Shown piece by piece: positions 16,525-26,446 of a stretch of 64,000 nucleotides of DNA. Source of the DNA: Gemmatimonadaceae bacterium (lineage in GTDB: Bacteria > Gemmatimonadota > Gemmatimonadetes > Gemmatimonadales > Gemmatimonadaceae). The DNA is taken from contig JACVCD010000001.1 in assembly GCA_016742275.1 (NCBI GenBank), forward strand, positions 124,001 through 188,000, in the 5' to 3' direction. The notes beneath the pieces were generated by a model that was not told the DNA's origin, did no database searches, and saw only the letters and a list, made by a program, of their open reading frames with translations. Each line of letters starts with the position of its first letter. Within the stretch, counting starts at the first letter, position 1. The position numbers and the translations under genes are program-made.

Positions 16525-17216
16525 CAGTTACCTCCCTGCGGGACGTAACGGAATCCGAGGGTGAAAGTCGTGTTGAGCACGGAGTTCTTGGCAGCCGGCG
16601 GCACCGGAAGATCCTCAGGGAACCAGACGTTCAGGAATCGCCCGTCAGACGGGTCGAGCTTGCTGCGCTTGAAATCCTGGAACTGCAGCGCACGCACGTC
16701 GAACTGGACACCGTACTTCTCGTTGAACTGGATATTCACACCAGCGCCACCAGTGTACGACAGACCGCTCATACTGCGTGAGGCACCGTTGGCCTGCGCA
16801 TCAAGCACCAGCAGATACGTACCAACACCACCAACAGCATACGGTGAAATCTTGCCGGGAATGCGGGCGGTGCCGATCACATTCAGCGCCAGCGTGTTGA
16901 CCGGCTGACCGAGCTGCTGGTAGTAGATCGTGTCACCACCAGCAACACCAGGATTGCCGAATCGCAGTCGCTGAATGAAGTCTTCGCGACGGGAATTGCC
17001 ATGACCAATATCGAGTGCCGTGCCAAGACCGAAGTACTTGTTCAGAGCATACTCGGCATCGAGACCGATGAGTCCCGCGGTCTCCTGGCTAGCGGCCTTC
17101 TCGGGACTCATCACCCCGAGTCGGGTGACAACAGCGAATCGCTTCGGAGTTACCTGAGCGCCTGCCACACTGGCTCCGAGGGCCAGCAAAGCGAGGCTGA
17201 ACGCCAAACGCTTCAT
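16524..17216 (-). CDS. Outer-membrane beta-barrel protein, 230 aa
   Basis: The start at 17216 (MKRLAFSLALLALG) overlaps the PorV-like stop as ATGA and gives a clean signal peptide ending VAGAQ; the 50-codon upstream extension is rejected. The mature protein has paired beta-strands typical of OmpA/OmpW-like barrels ('LIGLDAEYALNKYFGLGTAL', 'SPYAVGGVGTYLLV', 'GGAGVNIQFNEKYGVQFDVR' in part) and ends in an aromatic 'FTLGFRYVPQGGN'. It belongs to the same operon as the PorV-like protein and the type-IX-type cargo. Specific role unknown. Confidence 0.8.
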   Translation of the reverse strand: MKRLAFSLALLALGASVAGAQVTPKRFAVVTRLGVMSPEKAASQETAGLIGLDAEYALNKYFGLGTALDIGHGNSRREDFIQRLRFGNPGVAGGDTIYYQQLGQPVNTLALNVIGTARIPGKISPYAVGGVGTYLLVLDAQANGASRSMSGLSYTGGAGVNIQFNEKYGVQFDVRALQFQDFKRSKLDPSDGRFLNVWFPEDLPVPPAAKNSVLNTTFTLGFRYVPQGGN

Positions 17217-18322
17217 CGGGTCACCTCGAGCGAGAAGATCTGAATGTTCTGCAACGCGCCAGCGTTCTGGAACGAGTAATCGAACTTCACAGCGCGGCCC
17301 TTGAGCGGCACCCGCAGGCCAAAGCCACCAGCGAGACCGTAGGTGCTGGCGCTCGCACCTTCCCAACGATCGTCATTGTAGAAGCGCTTGCCGCCACGCA
17401 GGAAGACCGTGTTCTTGAAGCCGTATTCGACACCAAGACCGTACTGCGTGGAGTAGTCCGTCGCATCGCTGACCGAAAGCTCGGCATTCAGCAGGTGCTT
17501 GCCACCGGCACCGCCAAGCAACGAGTTCGAGGTACCGAGTAGATCGGAGCCAACAGACAAACGGAACTCGACCGGAATTTCCGTCTGGCGCGTGTAGAAC
17601 TGAATACGGCGGTTTTCGCGCAGCTGCGTGCCATCACTGGTCTGAATGAAACGCGTGATCAGTGCACCGCTTGCACTCGACTGTCCACCAACGTTCTGAA
17701 TGGCACCGCCAAGGACGAGACCATAAAGACCCGTGTTGAACTGGGTACCTACGTCGAACGCCACCCAGTTGGTGCTTACATCGGTGATGCCTTCCGTGAT
17801 GTACTTGCCCTGGAAGCCGACGGACAAACGATCGGTAATGCGCTTGGCATATCCCACGGCGAGCGCAGTGGACGTCCAGGAGAAGCTCGATCCACCGAGG
17901 CGCTCGCCAAACGGGTTCTGTTCCGTGGTGCGAAGCATGTCGCCGGAGGAAAGCGTGTTGAGGCTCATGCCGACAACGCCACCAATGAGCGGAATGGAAG
18001 CCGCAGCATAGGTCTGACCGAGTCCGAGGTCACCATAGAGGTTCTGGCGACCGGCGACGAGATCAAACCCTTCAGACGCGGCCGCACCTGAGGGGTTCCA
18101 GTACCAGGCGGTTGGCCCGGCAACAGAGGAACCGATGGCGCCAGCCATCGCACCGCCGCGCGCACCAATTCCGATGTGCAGGAAGTTGGCGCCGCGAGTG
18201 CCTTGACGATTGGGGGTGTCCTGCGGTGTCGGCAGGAGGCCCCCCGGTCCCTGGGCGCTCAACGGAGCGCCCAGGAGGAGGGAGGCGGCGCCGAGCGCCG
18301 CAAAGAAACGGGATGTTTGCAT
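17213..18322 (-). CDS. PorV/PorQ-like outer-membrane protein, 369 aa
   Basis: The ATG at 18322 is preferred to a GTG at 18328 because GGAG sits five bases before it. A signal peptide ends PLSAQG. The mature protein opens with 'FLHIGIGARGGAMAGAIGS' and 'AWYWNPSGAA', the hallmark of the PorV/PorQ branch of the FadL-like barrel family, which in Bacteroidota acts as the type IX secretion shuttle. Later 'GFQGKYITEGI' and 'VEYGFKNTVFLRGGKRFYND' are typical barrel strands. The 1455-aa protein with a type IX-like C-terminus is encoded directly upstream (gap ~10 nt), which supports a cargo/shuttle pairing; this is inference. Confidence 0.85.
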   Translation of the reverse strand: MQTSRFFAALGAASLLLGAPLSAQGPGGLLPTPQDTPNRQGTRGANFLHIGIGARGGAMAGAIGSSVAGPTAWYWNPSGAAASEGFDLVAGRQNLYGDLGLGQTYAAASIPLIGGVVGMSLNTLSSGDMLRTTEQNPFGERLGGSSFSWTSTALAVGYAKRITDRLSVGFQGKYITEGITDVSTNWVAFDVGTQFNTGLYGLVLGGAIQNVGGQSSASGALITRFIQTSDGTQLRENRRIQFYTRQTEIPVEFRLSVGSDLLGTSNSLLGGAGGKHLLNAELSVSDATDYSTQYGLGVEYGFKNTVFLRGGKRFYNDDRWEGASASTYGLAGGFGLRVPLKGRAVKFDYSFQNAGALQNIQIFSLEVTR

Positions 18323-18332
18323 CGGCACTCCG

Positions 18333-21300
18333 TTAGCGAATGATCACGAACTTGCCGCGATGCACCTGATTGCCGCCCTGTTCACCGGTCGCGGTGAGGA
18401 CGTACAGGTAGAGACCCGAGGCAAGCTCGAGACCTTCGCGTGTGCGCAAGTCATAGGAGAGGTCACCGTTGGGCGAATCATTGCCCGACCGCTGCAGGTC
18501 CGAAGCCGTCCAAGTGAGCTTCTGGAGGAACTGGCCAGAGACCGAGAAGATCGACAACGTGCCTTCCGGCGGGACGCCGATGAACTGAATGCGGGACTGC
18601 GTATTGCGATCCGACGTGCCCATCTGGTCGTTGTTCGAACGCACCAGATACGGATTCGGGACCACCGAGATACGCTCCATGTCGCGCTTGGTCACCGTAC
18701 CGAGCGCAGTGAACGGCGTGGCCGTGAAGCGTATAACCGACCGCGGATCGAACGCACGGGTCAGTTCGAAAACCTGCTTCCATCCGGCTTGCACCGGGAG
18801 GTAACCGCCGGCGAGTGCTTCAGACGTCTGGTTACCCGGAGTCGTGGCACCACGTGAGAGCAGGACCAGCGGGTTACAGGTAATCACGTCGGCCGCCGGA
18901 CGAGACAGACCGCCTGTGCCGCACTGCACACCAACACGTGCACCAACCGAGTCACGCTGCACCGCCACCGGAGCATTGACGGTGATACCGTCGATCGTGC
19001 GAGGCGCCACCACCGTGAAGGCCGTCGCTCCCGTACCGACCGTGGAATCACGCTCGATGTTGTGGAGGAAAGCCACCGTGTCACCCGGCAGCCACACCGA
19101 GTCGGCCACCGCCACACGGACCGTATCGGTTCCGCTACCAAGGAGACGGGTGTTGCCCGTACCAGCCGGACGCGGGAACGCCGCCAGACGAACCGGATGC
19201 GACGTGCCTTCGCTGCTGATGAAGGTGACAGTGAACGGCACTCGGGCACGACGGAGTGTGCGTCCCACGATGGCAGCATCAGCCGCCGTGGTGGAAGAGA
19301 TGTTGGTCGCACGACCCGTGGCTTCATTGAGCGAAGCCGTGACCGTCCCCTGGAGATCTGCCACCGGGTCGAGACGGAACGGCGCCCGCGGGCCCCATGG
19401 ATCCGTCAACCACGTGATCTCGTAGCGACCACCGCGCACCGGACGATTGGCTCCGGTGATGGCGCTGACAAACGGCGTGTACTGTCGTGCGTTCGCCGTC
19501 ATCGTGTCGCCTTCAGCGCGCACGGTGAAATTGAACTCACGCGCCGTACCCGTCATCGGGTTGAGCTGGCTCGGAATGAGACGGAAGCCGTTAGTACCGG
19601 CCGAGTCACGCAGAGCCACCACAAAACCCTGATAGTTCGGCGCATTCTGCATGCTCGCCGCCATCGACGGTGTACCGGCGGTGCCGTAGGCGTCGCTGGT
19701 CACGATGATCGGACGATTGAGCGAATCCACCATAGCAAAACCGGGGCGTCCTGCGGGAGCATTGAGCGTGTCGACGAACACACGCGACGAACCCGCGATG
19801 GAACGGAAGGTCCCGCTAATCTGCGACGTACCGTTGCGTACCGGGATGTTGAGATTGCCCGCGAACGTACGTTCCGAGGCCACGAAGTTGGTAACCGGTG
19901 TACCGGTCGCCGATGTGGCGGCACGCGGCAGCACCCACTGGGCGATGACCTGCGTGGTGGCAGCACTCGTCAACGTATCCACCGTCTTACGAACGATGAA
20001 ACGGTTGGCGAAGTACATGCGGCTCGTGCCTCTGATGTTGTTGTTGGGCGCCGAGAACGCGATCTGCTGCGTTGCCGTGCCAGCGATCGTCGCCGTGTCG
20101 ATACGTGCGTAACTCTTACCGGCTACGTCACTGATAGGCATGTACACGTTCACCGTGGACGGACCACTGGTGGACAGCGCCGAATTGATCGTGTCAGCCG
20201 GAATGCGCAGAGCGGTCGAAACGTCGGTTACGGTAAAACCACCCGTCGCGGACGTATCGATGACACGGAAATCCGCAAAGCCACGCGAACGCGTCACGAA
20301 CGAGTAGAGATACGAACGGCCAGCCTGCACCGTCTCACTCACCGTGGCCGAAGCCGGGATGCCGTTGGTGTAGAGCACTTGCGTCCAAGGACGCCACGGG
20401 AACGGATTGACGCCCGTATCCACCGAACGCGTCGGTGCCGCCGTGCAGGTAGCCGAATTGCCTTGCGTGGTCGTGAACGACTGTCCGTTGTCGCAGGACT
20501 TGAAGACGTACACGCCAGACAGATTGTCGTTGGCGCGCGCCGTCAAGCGATCGAGCAGACCCGGATTCAGGCGGAGGATGCGGCGAACGTTCTGATCACC
20601 GTTGGCCGAGTCCTGACGAACGCGAGCGATCTGACGCAGAAAGTACTGATCGACCGCATTGATCTGCGGGAATCGCAGCACAATCTGCGCTCCGACAGTA
20701 GACGCGGCATCGGAACCGATGGTCGAGTCGTTGAGCGCTGCAGTGGTAATGCTGTAGTTGATCGCACTGCCCGCGGTACCGGCAATGCCACCCGTCGCCA
20801 TGGAGTAAGGCTCCGGACCATCATAGTTGCCGTTGTACGCACCCAGAATGCCCTGAATGTTCTGGCGCATCGACAGTGAGTCCGCCGTCCAGGAGAACGC
20901 CCACAGGAACTGTGTGGTGTCGTTGGCCTTGAGCGGGAACGGACCAGCGCTCACCGTGTTACCGATGTTACCCAACAGACCGTAATAGCCACCGGCAACT
21001 GTATCGGACCACATGTCCGCGCATCCCTGCCGGCCACAGCCAACCATGGAAATGGTGTCGGGGACACCGTCGTGGTTGTAGTCCCAATTACCGAAGGGTT
21101 GTCCGGTCTTGGGATTGATCGTGCCCGACGGAACGAACTTGGCGAACTTCGTTTCTGCCAAAGTCGTCGGCAGCGAGCCGCTCCAATCTTCCGGACGGAA
21201 CAGGAAGAGGAAGGTACCGATGGCGAAGTCCGTCGCCAGACGACCATCGAGATAGTCGTCTTCCTTTGACGAGAGCATGCCGAAGCCTGCACGCGACGAG

Positions 21301-22700
21301 CGCGTCCAGTTCTGCGACAAGTCACCGAACTGGCCGGCGTGCATGTGGTTCACCATGATCGTGTCGCCACGATTCGGGTGATTCGGCGCGTAGTACGGGC
21401 TCTCCGGATTCAGGAAGAGCTTGTTGCGATAGTCACCGAGTGGCGACTTGAGCCACGTGACGGCATAGACACCACGGGAAAAGCGATCCGTGGTCGAAGC
21501 ACACGCACCAACGGTGGTGTTGGCATAGCGCCGCGGATAGGTCGCGGAGCAGTTCCCCGATGTATTCGCCTTGGTGTAGTAGACGGTCGCATTAGGGAAG
21601 TCGACGTACGGATAGGCATGCTGACCGGCACCGCCCATGAGGAAGCCCGGCCCAAGGCCGAAGTACAGTGAGTCATAGTCGATGGCGACACCGTACACAT
21701 CGGCCGACTTGTTGACCATGGTGACCTGATAGAACTGCGCGTTACGCACGGCAGGTGAACCAAACTGCCACGCATCCACACGCATCCAGATACCGAGCGG
21801 GAAACCGTCAACCTGTGGTGCACCAGACTGGCCAGGCACGACGTTACCGTAGCGGAGACGCTGCTCACGGTAGTAGTCGGACATGTAACCGTAGGTGCTC
21901 TGCGTGCCGAGGAACGCTTCACTCTGGCGCGAGGCCGGAATCTTCCAGTCATCCCAACGGAAGGCGTTCGGATTGGCCGAGAAGGTGTTGCGCCACACGG
22001 AATCCGGAATGATGCGCTTGCCCTGGAATCCGCTGCTTGCCCAGGTCTCAGGGCAGTCCTTCATGGCCAACAGTGTGGCGGACGACCACGCAGCCTGCGC
22101 GTGGGTGGGATCATCTCGGCATGTGCCGTCGGCTGTTCCCGTGGTACCGGCGAAGAGCTGACCAAACTGGCCATCAGCGGCACCAATACGACGCGTGTCC
22201 GGCGCCGCAGCCGTGTTCCAGAAGTGGAACGTGTAGCCCTGCGAACCGCGCATGAAGCGAATGGCCGGATTCGCCGCAAGGATCTTTGTGTAAGCGCTGC
22301 GACCAGCCGCCATGACAAAGCCCTGCTCGAAGAACACGTAACCCGCGACGCCGCTACCGTTGATGTAGTGCGTACGGATGGGGCCACCACCCTGGTTGTA
22401 GGGAACCGGACCACCCTGATTGGCAAAGCCGCCCTGCAAGCCGCCGGTGCTGCGCAATGATGCGACGGCAATGTCTTCCGCAGCGAACAGATTGAAGCCA
22501 GTGCCACGAGCCGGCAGCATCACCTTCTTGATGCTGCCGTCAGCGCGCACGCTGTCCATGTGGGTGATGTCCTCGGTGCGGCGCGTATCACGCTGCGCCT
22601 GCACAAGCGAGGGAACGGCAGCCAGCGCGAACGCTGTGGCAAGCACGCCCGTGCGCCACGGCGCTCGGCTCACGCCGGCCTTGAGAATTCCGTAAGGCAT
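18333..22700 (-). CDS. Very large secreted protein with type IX-like C-terminal sorting domain, 1455 aa
   Basis: A signal peptide (residues ~1-36, ending LVQAQ) is followed by a long Ser/Thr/Asn/Gly-rich beta protein with no transmembrane segments. The last ~110 residues contain 'VVPNPYLV', 'IQFIGVPPEGTLSIFSVSG', 'LSYDLRTREGLELASGLYLY' and a terminal 'GKFVIIR', the pattern of type IX C-terminal domains that sort proteins to the surface. The N-terminal third carries 'DYDSLYFGLGPGF' and 'YNHDGVPDT' (Ca-binding-like DxDxDG). No catalytic signature seen. Encoded 14 nt after a TonB receptor and before the PorV-like gene, so all three are one operon. Confidence 0.85.
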   Translation of the reverse strand: MPYGILKAGVSRAPWRTGVLATAFALAAVPSLVQAQRDTRRTEDITHMDSVRADGSIKKVMLPARGTGFNLFAAEDIAVASLRSTGGLQGGFANQGGPVPYNQGGGPIRTHYINGSGVAGYVFFEQGFVMAAGRSAYTKILAANPAIRFMRGSQGYTFHFWNTAAAPDTRRIGAADGQFGQLFAGTTGTADGTCRDDPTHAQAAWSSATLLAMKDCPETWASSGFQGKRIIPDSVWRNTFSANPNAFRWDDWKIPASRQSEAFLGTQSTYGYMSDYYREQRLRYGNVVPGQSGAPQVDGFPLGIWMRVDAWQFGSPAVRNAQFYQVTMVNKSADVYGVAIDYDSLYFGLGPGFLMGGAGQHAYPYVDFPNATVYYTKANTSGNCSATYPRRYANTTVGACASTTDRFSRGVYAVTWLKSPLGDYRNKLFLNPESPYYAPNHPNRGDTIMVNHMHAGQFGDLSQNWTRSSRAGFGMLSSKEDDYLDGRLATDFAIGTFLFLFRPEDWSGSLPTTLAETKFAKFVPSGTINPKTGQPFGNWDYNHDGVPDTISMVGCGRQGCADMWSDTVAGGYYGLLGNIGNTVSAGPFPLKANDTTQFLWAFSWTADSLSMRQNIQGILGAYNGNYDGPEPYSMATGGIAGTAGSAINYSITTAALNDSTIGSDAASTVGAQIVLRFPQINAVDQYFLRQIARVRQDSANGDQNVRRILRLNPGLLDRLTARANDNLSGVYVFKSCDNGQSFTTTQGNSATCTAAPTRSVDTGVNPFPWRPWTQVLYTNGIPASATVSETVQAGRSYLYSFVTRSRGFADFRVIDTSATGGFTVTDVSTALRIPADTINSALSTSGPSTVNVYMPISDVAGKSYARIDTATIAGTATQQIAFSAPNNNIRGTSRMYFANRFIVRKTVDTLTSAATTQVIAQWVLPRAATSATGTPVTNFVASERTFAGNLNIPVRNGTSQISGTFRSIAGSSRVFVDTLNAPAGRPGFAMVDSLNRPIIVTSDAYGTAGTPSMAASMQNAPNYQGFVVALRDSAGTNGFRLIPSQLNPMTGTAREFNFTVRAEGDTMTANARQYTPFVSAITGANRPVRGGRYEITWLTDPWGPRAPFRLDPVADLQGTVTASLNEATGRATNISSTTAADAAIVGRTLRRARVPFTVTFISSEGTSHPVRLAAFPRPAGTGNTRLLGSGTDTVRVAVADSVWLPGDTVAFLHNIERDSTVGTGATAFTVVAPRTIDGITVNAPVAVQRDSVGARVGVQCGTGGLSRPAADVITCNPLVLLSRGATTPGNQTSEALAGGYLPVQAGWKQVFELTRAFDPRSVIRFTATPFTALGTVTKRDMERISVVPNPYLVRSNNDQMGTSDRNTQSRIQFIGVPPEGTLSIFSVSGQFLQKLTWTASDLQRSGNDSPNGDLSYDLRTREGLELASGLYLYVLTATGEQGGNQVHRGKFVIIR

Positions 22701-22714
22701 GTCGATGTCGGGAC

Positions 22715-25700
22715 TCAGAAGGTGATGGAGATGCCGGCAGCAATGCTCCGACGGGCACCGATGTACTCGGGCTGGTCGAAGGCGGTCGATGTGGAAGCAT
22801 CGCCCGTGTTGCCCACGCTGCGGTTGCCGAAGTCACGCAGACCGGCATCGCATGTACCGTTGTTGACGAACACCTGCACACAGTTCTTGCGATCAAACAG
22901 GTTGTTGGCCTGCACAAAGGCCGAGTAGCCCATGTTATTGATGCGGAACTGCTTGTTGAACATGAGGCCCACATCCTGCGTGGCCGGGGCGTTTCCGGTG
23001 TTAATGTCAGCGACGCCGGCGGCAGCCTGCAGACCGAACGCGTCACCACGAATCGGCGTGTACGGGAAGCCCGACGCCCACTGATACGTGAGCGACACGC
23101 GCGAGTTCTTGAGAACCGAACCAGCATTGAATGGCAGGCTCGGAATGTCGTCACGCACCTGGAAGAACATCGACGCGTTGAAGCGCTGCGGCTGATTCAC
23201 GTCAGCCACCGTTTCGAACAGCTGATTGCGGCTCGCCGCTTCGAGACGACCCACTTCGTTCTGCCGCTCGGGCGGACGCGAATTCGTCGTGGCGCGCGAG
23301 AGGCCGTAATTGATGTCGTAGCCCCAGCGGTTGCGCAGGCGACGGTTGAACTGCACTTCAAGACCACGCGAAGTGAGGAAGTCACCGTTCACGAGCACCT
23401 GGTAGTACGGCGAGGCACCGTCATACGTCGAGCCGATGTCCTGCACCGCGCGGCTCGGGCGGATACCGGAGAGACCAGTTTCCGAACGATTGAAGACGGC
23501 GACCTGAATGCCGTAGTCGCGCGAGAGTTCGGCCGAGTAACCCACTTCGTACTGCTTGGCCTGTTCAAGCAGCAGGTTCGGATTGCCGACGAATTCCGGG
23601 TTGTTGGCCTGAATGTTCGGCGTGCACTCCGTAGTGCCCGGCTTCACACGACCCGCTGCGCAGTAGGCGTCCACGCCGGCGGTCGTGCCGATACCCGTGT
23701 TGCGATACACGTTGCCGTAGAGCGGCACCATGGTGTAGCGGCCGGCATTGAAGAACACCTGCGAACGCTCGGTGAGCGGGAAGCTCACACCGATACGCGG
23801 CGAGAATGCAGTACGCGCCTTTGCGGCACTGAAGTCGTCGAGCTGCGCAATGCGCGTGGCGCTGTCGAGCAGCACCGGACGCTGCGTATTGCGATCGATG
23901 GCACTGGAGAGGCAACCACCGACTCCAAACGGCTGACCAGCCGCGTTCACCAGGCGCTGGCCACCAACGGTGGCACCGTCACACACCTGGCGCGCCGTGG
24001 TGCCATTGGACGGATCGAACGGATCGGTGAAGCCGCGACCACTCGCGACACCGTAGTCAAAGCGACCACCCAACTGAATGGTGATGAAGTCGTATTCGAT
24101 CTTGCTCTGGATGTACGCCGCAGCCTCGTAGGGCTTGGCGCGATAGATCTGCGACGTGGTCGGCTGGATACCCGAGTTCGTGCCGAACGCCTGCAGGTCG
24201 CTGTAGCTGAAGTCGTGATTGATGTACTGAACACCAATACCGAGTTCGTTGTGGTCCGTGACCTGCGACTTGAAGTCTACGCGGACCGTGCGCGACGTGT
24301 AGTTCTCACCGCCGTACGTACCGCCAGCGATGCCGGCGTACGGGACGCGATCACCACCAGCCACCGTCGGCGACGGGCTGAGGAAGTTCTGGCTGAAGTT
24401 CTGACGGAAGAACGGGCCCGGAATACAGGTGCCCTGGAACACCGGGCACGTGACACGCTCGAACGTCGTCTGCGCGACACGAATGTCGAGATTGGAGCGG
24501 CCAAAGCGCTGCGACAGCGTACCCACGTAGATGGAACCCTGGTCACGCACGGCCGGCTGGATCATGTCACGCGATTGCCGGTTGCCGGCGTCACCGAGCA
24601 CGAACAGCGAGTCGGCCCGATTGTTCACGAGCGCGAGCGGATCGCCACGATAGGTGAAGTAGTTACGACGGTCGTACGTGCGGCGCGAACGCTCGCCCGT
24701 GACAGCCGTGAACTTGAGCGTGGTGTTGTCCGTCGCCAGCCAGGTCAGCTTGCCGACAAGGTTGGTGTTCTGCGAGACGCCGTAGCCCTGCCAGCCTGCC
24801 GCGAGGTCACGCTGATTGGGAAGCAGCACATTATCGGTCACGATACCGCCGAACGCATTGTTCGGATTGTTGACCGTGAACACGTCATTGTCGAACTGCA
24901 GCGCGCGCTGGGCCTGGCTATTGACCTGACCGGACACGGCGTACCGCAGCTTGCTGTTGGTACCCGGAACCGGTCCCGACAGGTATCCACGAACGAGCTG
25001 CGTGCCCATCGCAATGTCGTTCTGCGAATTGAACAAGCGGCCCGGAATACCGGAGTTACGGTAGTCGATGGAACCGGAAACTTCCGAACCACCTTCACGG
25101 AGCGCGTTGTTGATGACACCCGACAGCGCGTTGCCGTACATCGGATCCATGTGACCACGCTGGAACACCGTCTGCTGAACGGCCAGACCGTTCACCGATA
25201 CGGCATCGCTACCGAACAGCGGGTTGTTGATTGGGATACCGTCCACCATCGACAGCGTGGCACCGCCGCGTGAACCACGCACGCGAACGGCCGGGGCCGT
25301 GGAGCGCTGCTCTTCGGCCAGCGACACGATGCTGGTGTTGTCCGGCACCTGCGTGAAGCCCTGCTGCAGGGCCAGCACACCGGCGATCGTTGTCACAGGA
25401 AGTGACTGGATCTGCTCGGCGCTGATGACCGACTGTGAACCAACCTGACCACGCTGAACGAGCGGCACCTGCTCGGCCTGCACCGTGACTGCAGCCAGCG
25501 TCTGGTTGGAGGAGCGAAGCTTGAAGTTCTGTTCGCTGGTCTGATCGATCGTGACCACCACGTTGGTGGCATTCACGCTTTGATATCCAAGGCGGCGCGC
25601 CTGCACCGTGTACGTGCCGGGCGGGACCTGGATGATGAAGAAACGGCCAGCGGCGTTGGTATTGATACCGAGCGTCGTGCCCTGCACCACAACCGCCGCC

Positions 25701-25843
25701 CCTTCGATCGGCTTGCCGGTTTCCGCATCGGTCACAACACCGGTGATCTTACCGGTCTGGGCTTTCGCCGCGGTGATCGGGGCGGCCAATGCCACACCGA
25801 GGACCGTCGCGATCAACCACCGACGACGTCCGAGTAACCTCAT
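22715..25843 (-). CDS. TonB-dependent receptor with regulatory-like N-terminal domain, 1042 aa
   Basis: The start at 25843 (MRLLGRRRWLIATVLG) follows an excellent GGAGGA ribosome binding site; the open frame upstream to 26077 is rejected. The signal peptide ends AAKAQ. Next come a carboxypeptidase-regulatory-like domain (about 30-110, 'GKPIEGAAVVVQGTTLG', 'RRLGYQS'), a plug domain ('VRVRGSRGGATLSMVDGIPI', 'ALSGVINNALREGG') and a large barrel ending 'SIAAGISITF'. It lacks the RagA 'SLYG' signature and a SusD partner, so it belongs to the Oar-like/generic class often paired with secreted proteins. First gene of a five-gene operon. Confidence 0.92.
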   Translation of the reverse strand: MRLLGRRRWLIATVLGVALAAPITAAKAQTGKITGVVTDAETGKPIEGAAVVVQGTTLGINTNAAGRFFIIQVPPGTYTVQARRLGYQSVNATNVVVTIDQTSEQNFKLRSSNQTLAAVTVQAEQVPLVQRGQVGSQSVISAEQIQSLPVTTIAGVLALQQGFTQVPDNTSIVSLAEEQRSTAPAVRVRGSRGGATLSMVDGIPINNPLFGSDAVSVNGLAVQQTVFQRGHMDPMYGNALSGVINNALREGGSEVSGSIDYRNSGIPGRLFNSQNDIAMGTQLVRGYLSGPVPGTNSKLRYAVSGQVNSQAQRALQFDNDVFTVNNPNNAFGGIVTDNVLLPNQRDLAAGWQGYGVSQNTNLVGKLTWLATDNTTLKFTAVTGERSRRTYDRRNYFTYRGDPLALVNNRADSLFVLGDAGNRQSRDMIQPAVRDQGSIYVGTLSQRFGRSNLDIRVAQTTFERVTCPVFQGTCIPGPFFRQNFSQNFLSPSPTVAGGDRVPYAGIAGGTYGGENYTSRTVRVDFKSQVTDHNELGIGVQYINHDFSYSDLQAFGTNSGIQPTTSQIYRAKPYEAAAYIQSKIEYDFITIQLGGRFDYGVASGRGFTDPFDPSNGTTARQVCDGATVGGQRLVNAAGQPFGVGGCLSSAIDRNTQRPVLLDSATRIAQLDDFSAAKARTAFSPRIGVSFPLTERSQVFFNAGRYTMVPLYGNVYRNTGIGTTAGVDAYCAAGRVKPGTTECTPNIQANNPEFVGNPNLLLEQAKQYEVGYSAELSRDYGIQVAVFNRSETGLSGIRPSRAVQDIGSTYDGASPYYQVLVNGDFLTSRGLEVQFNRRLRNRWGYDINYGLSRATTNSRPPERQNEVGRLEAASRNQLFETVADVNQPQRFNASMFFQVRDDIPSLPFNAGSVLKNSRVSLTYQWASGFPYTPIRGDAFGLQAAAGVADINTGNAPATQDVGLMFNKQFRINNMGYSAFVQANNLFDRKNCVQVFVNNGTCDAGLRDFGNRSVGNTGDASTSTAFDQPEYIGARRSIAAGISITF

Positions 25844-26158
25844 CTGCTCCTCCGGGAGGGTAGTGCCACGGGACAACGCCTCGTCACCCAACACCTGCGT
25901 CAGGGTCTGAAACGCCTGCAACGCCAAATCAGCGCCTACGGCAACCATATCGGCGCCGTGGGGTACTGACCTGGAGTAGGGATGGACCGGGTGCGTGGCA
26001 CACCACGGTCGAATTGTGTGGTCTATGGCTGGGTTCAACCCCCGTCGCGCGAAGCGCGCCATGAGGTGAACTGGCAAACCGGATGGAGCAAAGGCAGGCG
26101 CCCATCCCCTGCGGCTCGCTTACGCTTGAGCCTGAAACAAGAAATGGAACAGCTGCCT

Positions 26159-26201
26159 AACCTAGCGAGCACACCGTTGGTGTCAATCGTCACAGTGACG
26201 A
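26159..26201 (-). promoter_or_regulatory. Predicted promoter and upstream palindrome of the TonB-PorV operon
   Basis: Consensus TTGACA (26186-26181), 16-bp spacer, TAGGTT (26164-26159) on the minus strand. A perfect 15-bp palindrome TCGTCACAGTGACGA (26187-26201) abuts the -35 box and is a candidate operator. The leader to the ATG at 25843 is about 310 nt and holds no convincing gene. Confidence 0.55.
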
Positions 26202-26288
26202 CAACTGGGACGAACGGCTTACGAACTGGTACCCCTGCGAATTGGCTAACAACGAATGGCGGATTGGAGTCACTCGTCGCGAGGACTT

Positions 26289-26420
26289 GAGAACAGATGG
26301 CGCGAGGATCTGAGGATCTGAGGATAAGAGGGCGGGCCCAGAGGACTCCGTGTTGCGATGGAGTCCTCTGGGCCCGCTCTCATATTCTCTGATCCTTAAA
26401 GCCTCACGCCATCGGTTCTC
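26289..26420. repeat. Nested long inverted repeat (outer 19-bp and inner 18-bp stems)
   Basis: Outer arms GAGAACAGATGGCGCGAGG (26289-26307) and CCTCACGCCATCGGTTCTC (26402-26420) match at 17 of 19 positions. Inside, 26332-26349 and 26360-26377 form a perfect 18-bp stem around a 10-nt loop. GAGGATCTGAG units flank the inner stem as short direct and inverted repeats. It lies 26 nt after the LytTR gene stop, so it may also terminate that gene, but no U-tract follows. It resembles an intergenic palindromic repeat or MITE-like element. Confidence 0.75.
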
Positions 26421-26446
26421 AGATCCTCCGCAACCTCACGTCCCTG

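Noticed and set aside
19062-20879. 605-codon plus-strand ORF
   Set aside because: It is entirely antisense to the 1455-aa secreted protein, extremely Arg/His-rich, with no motif or ribosome binding site.
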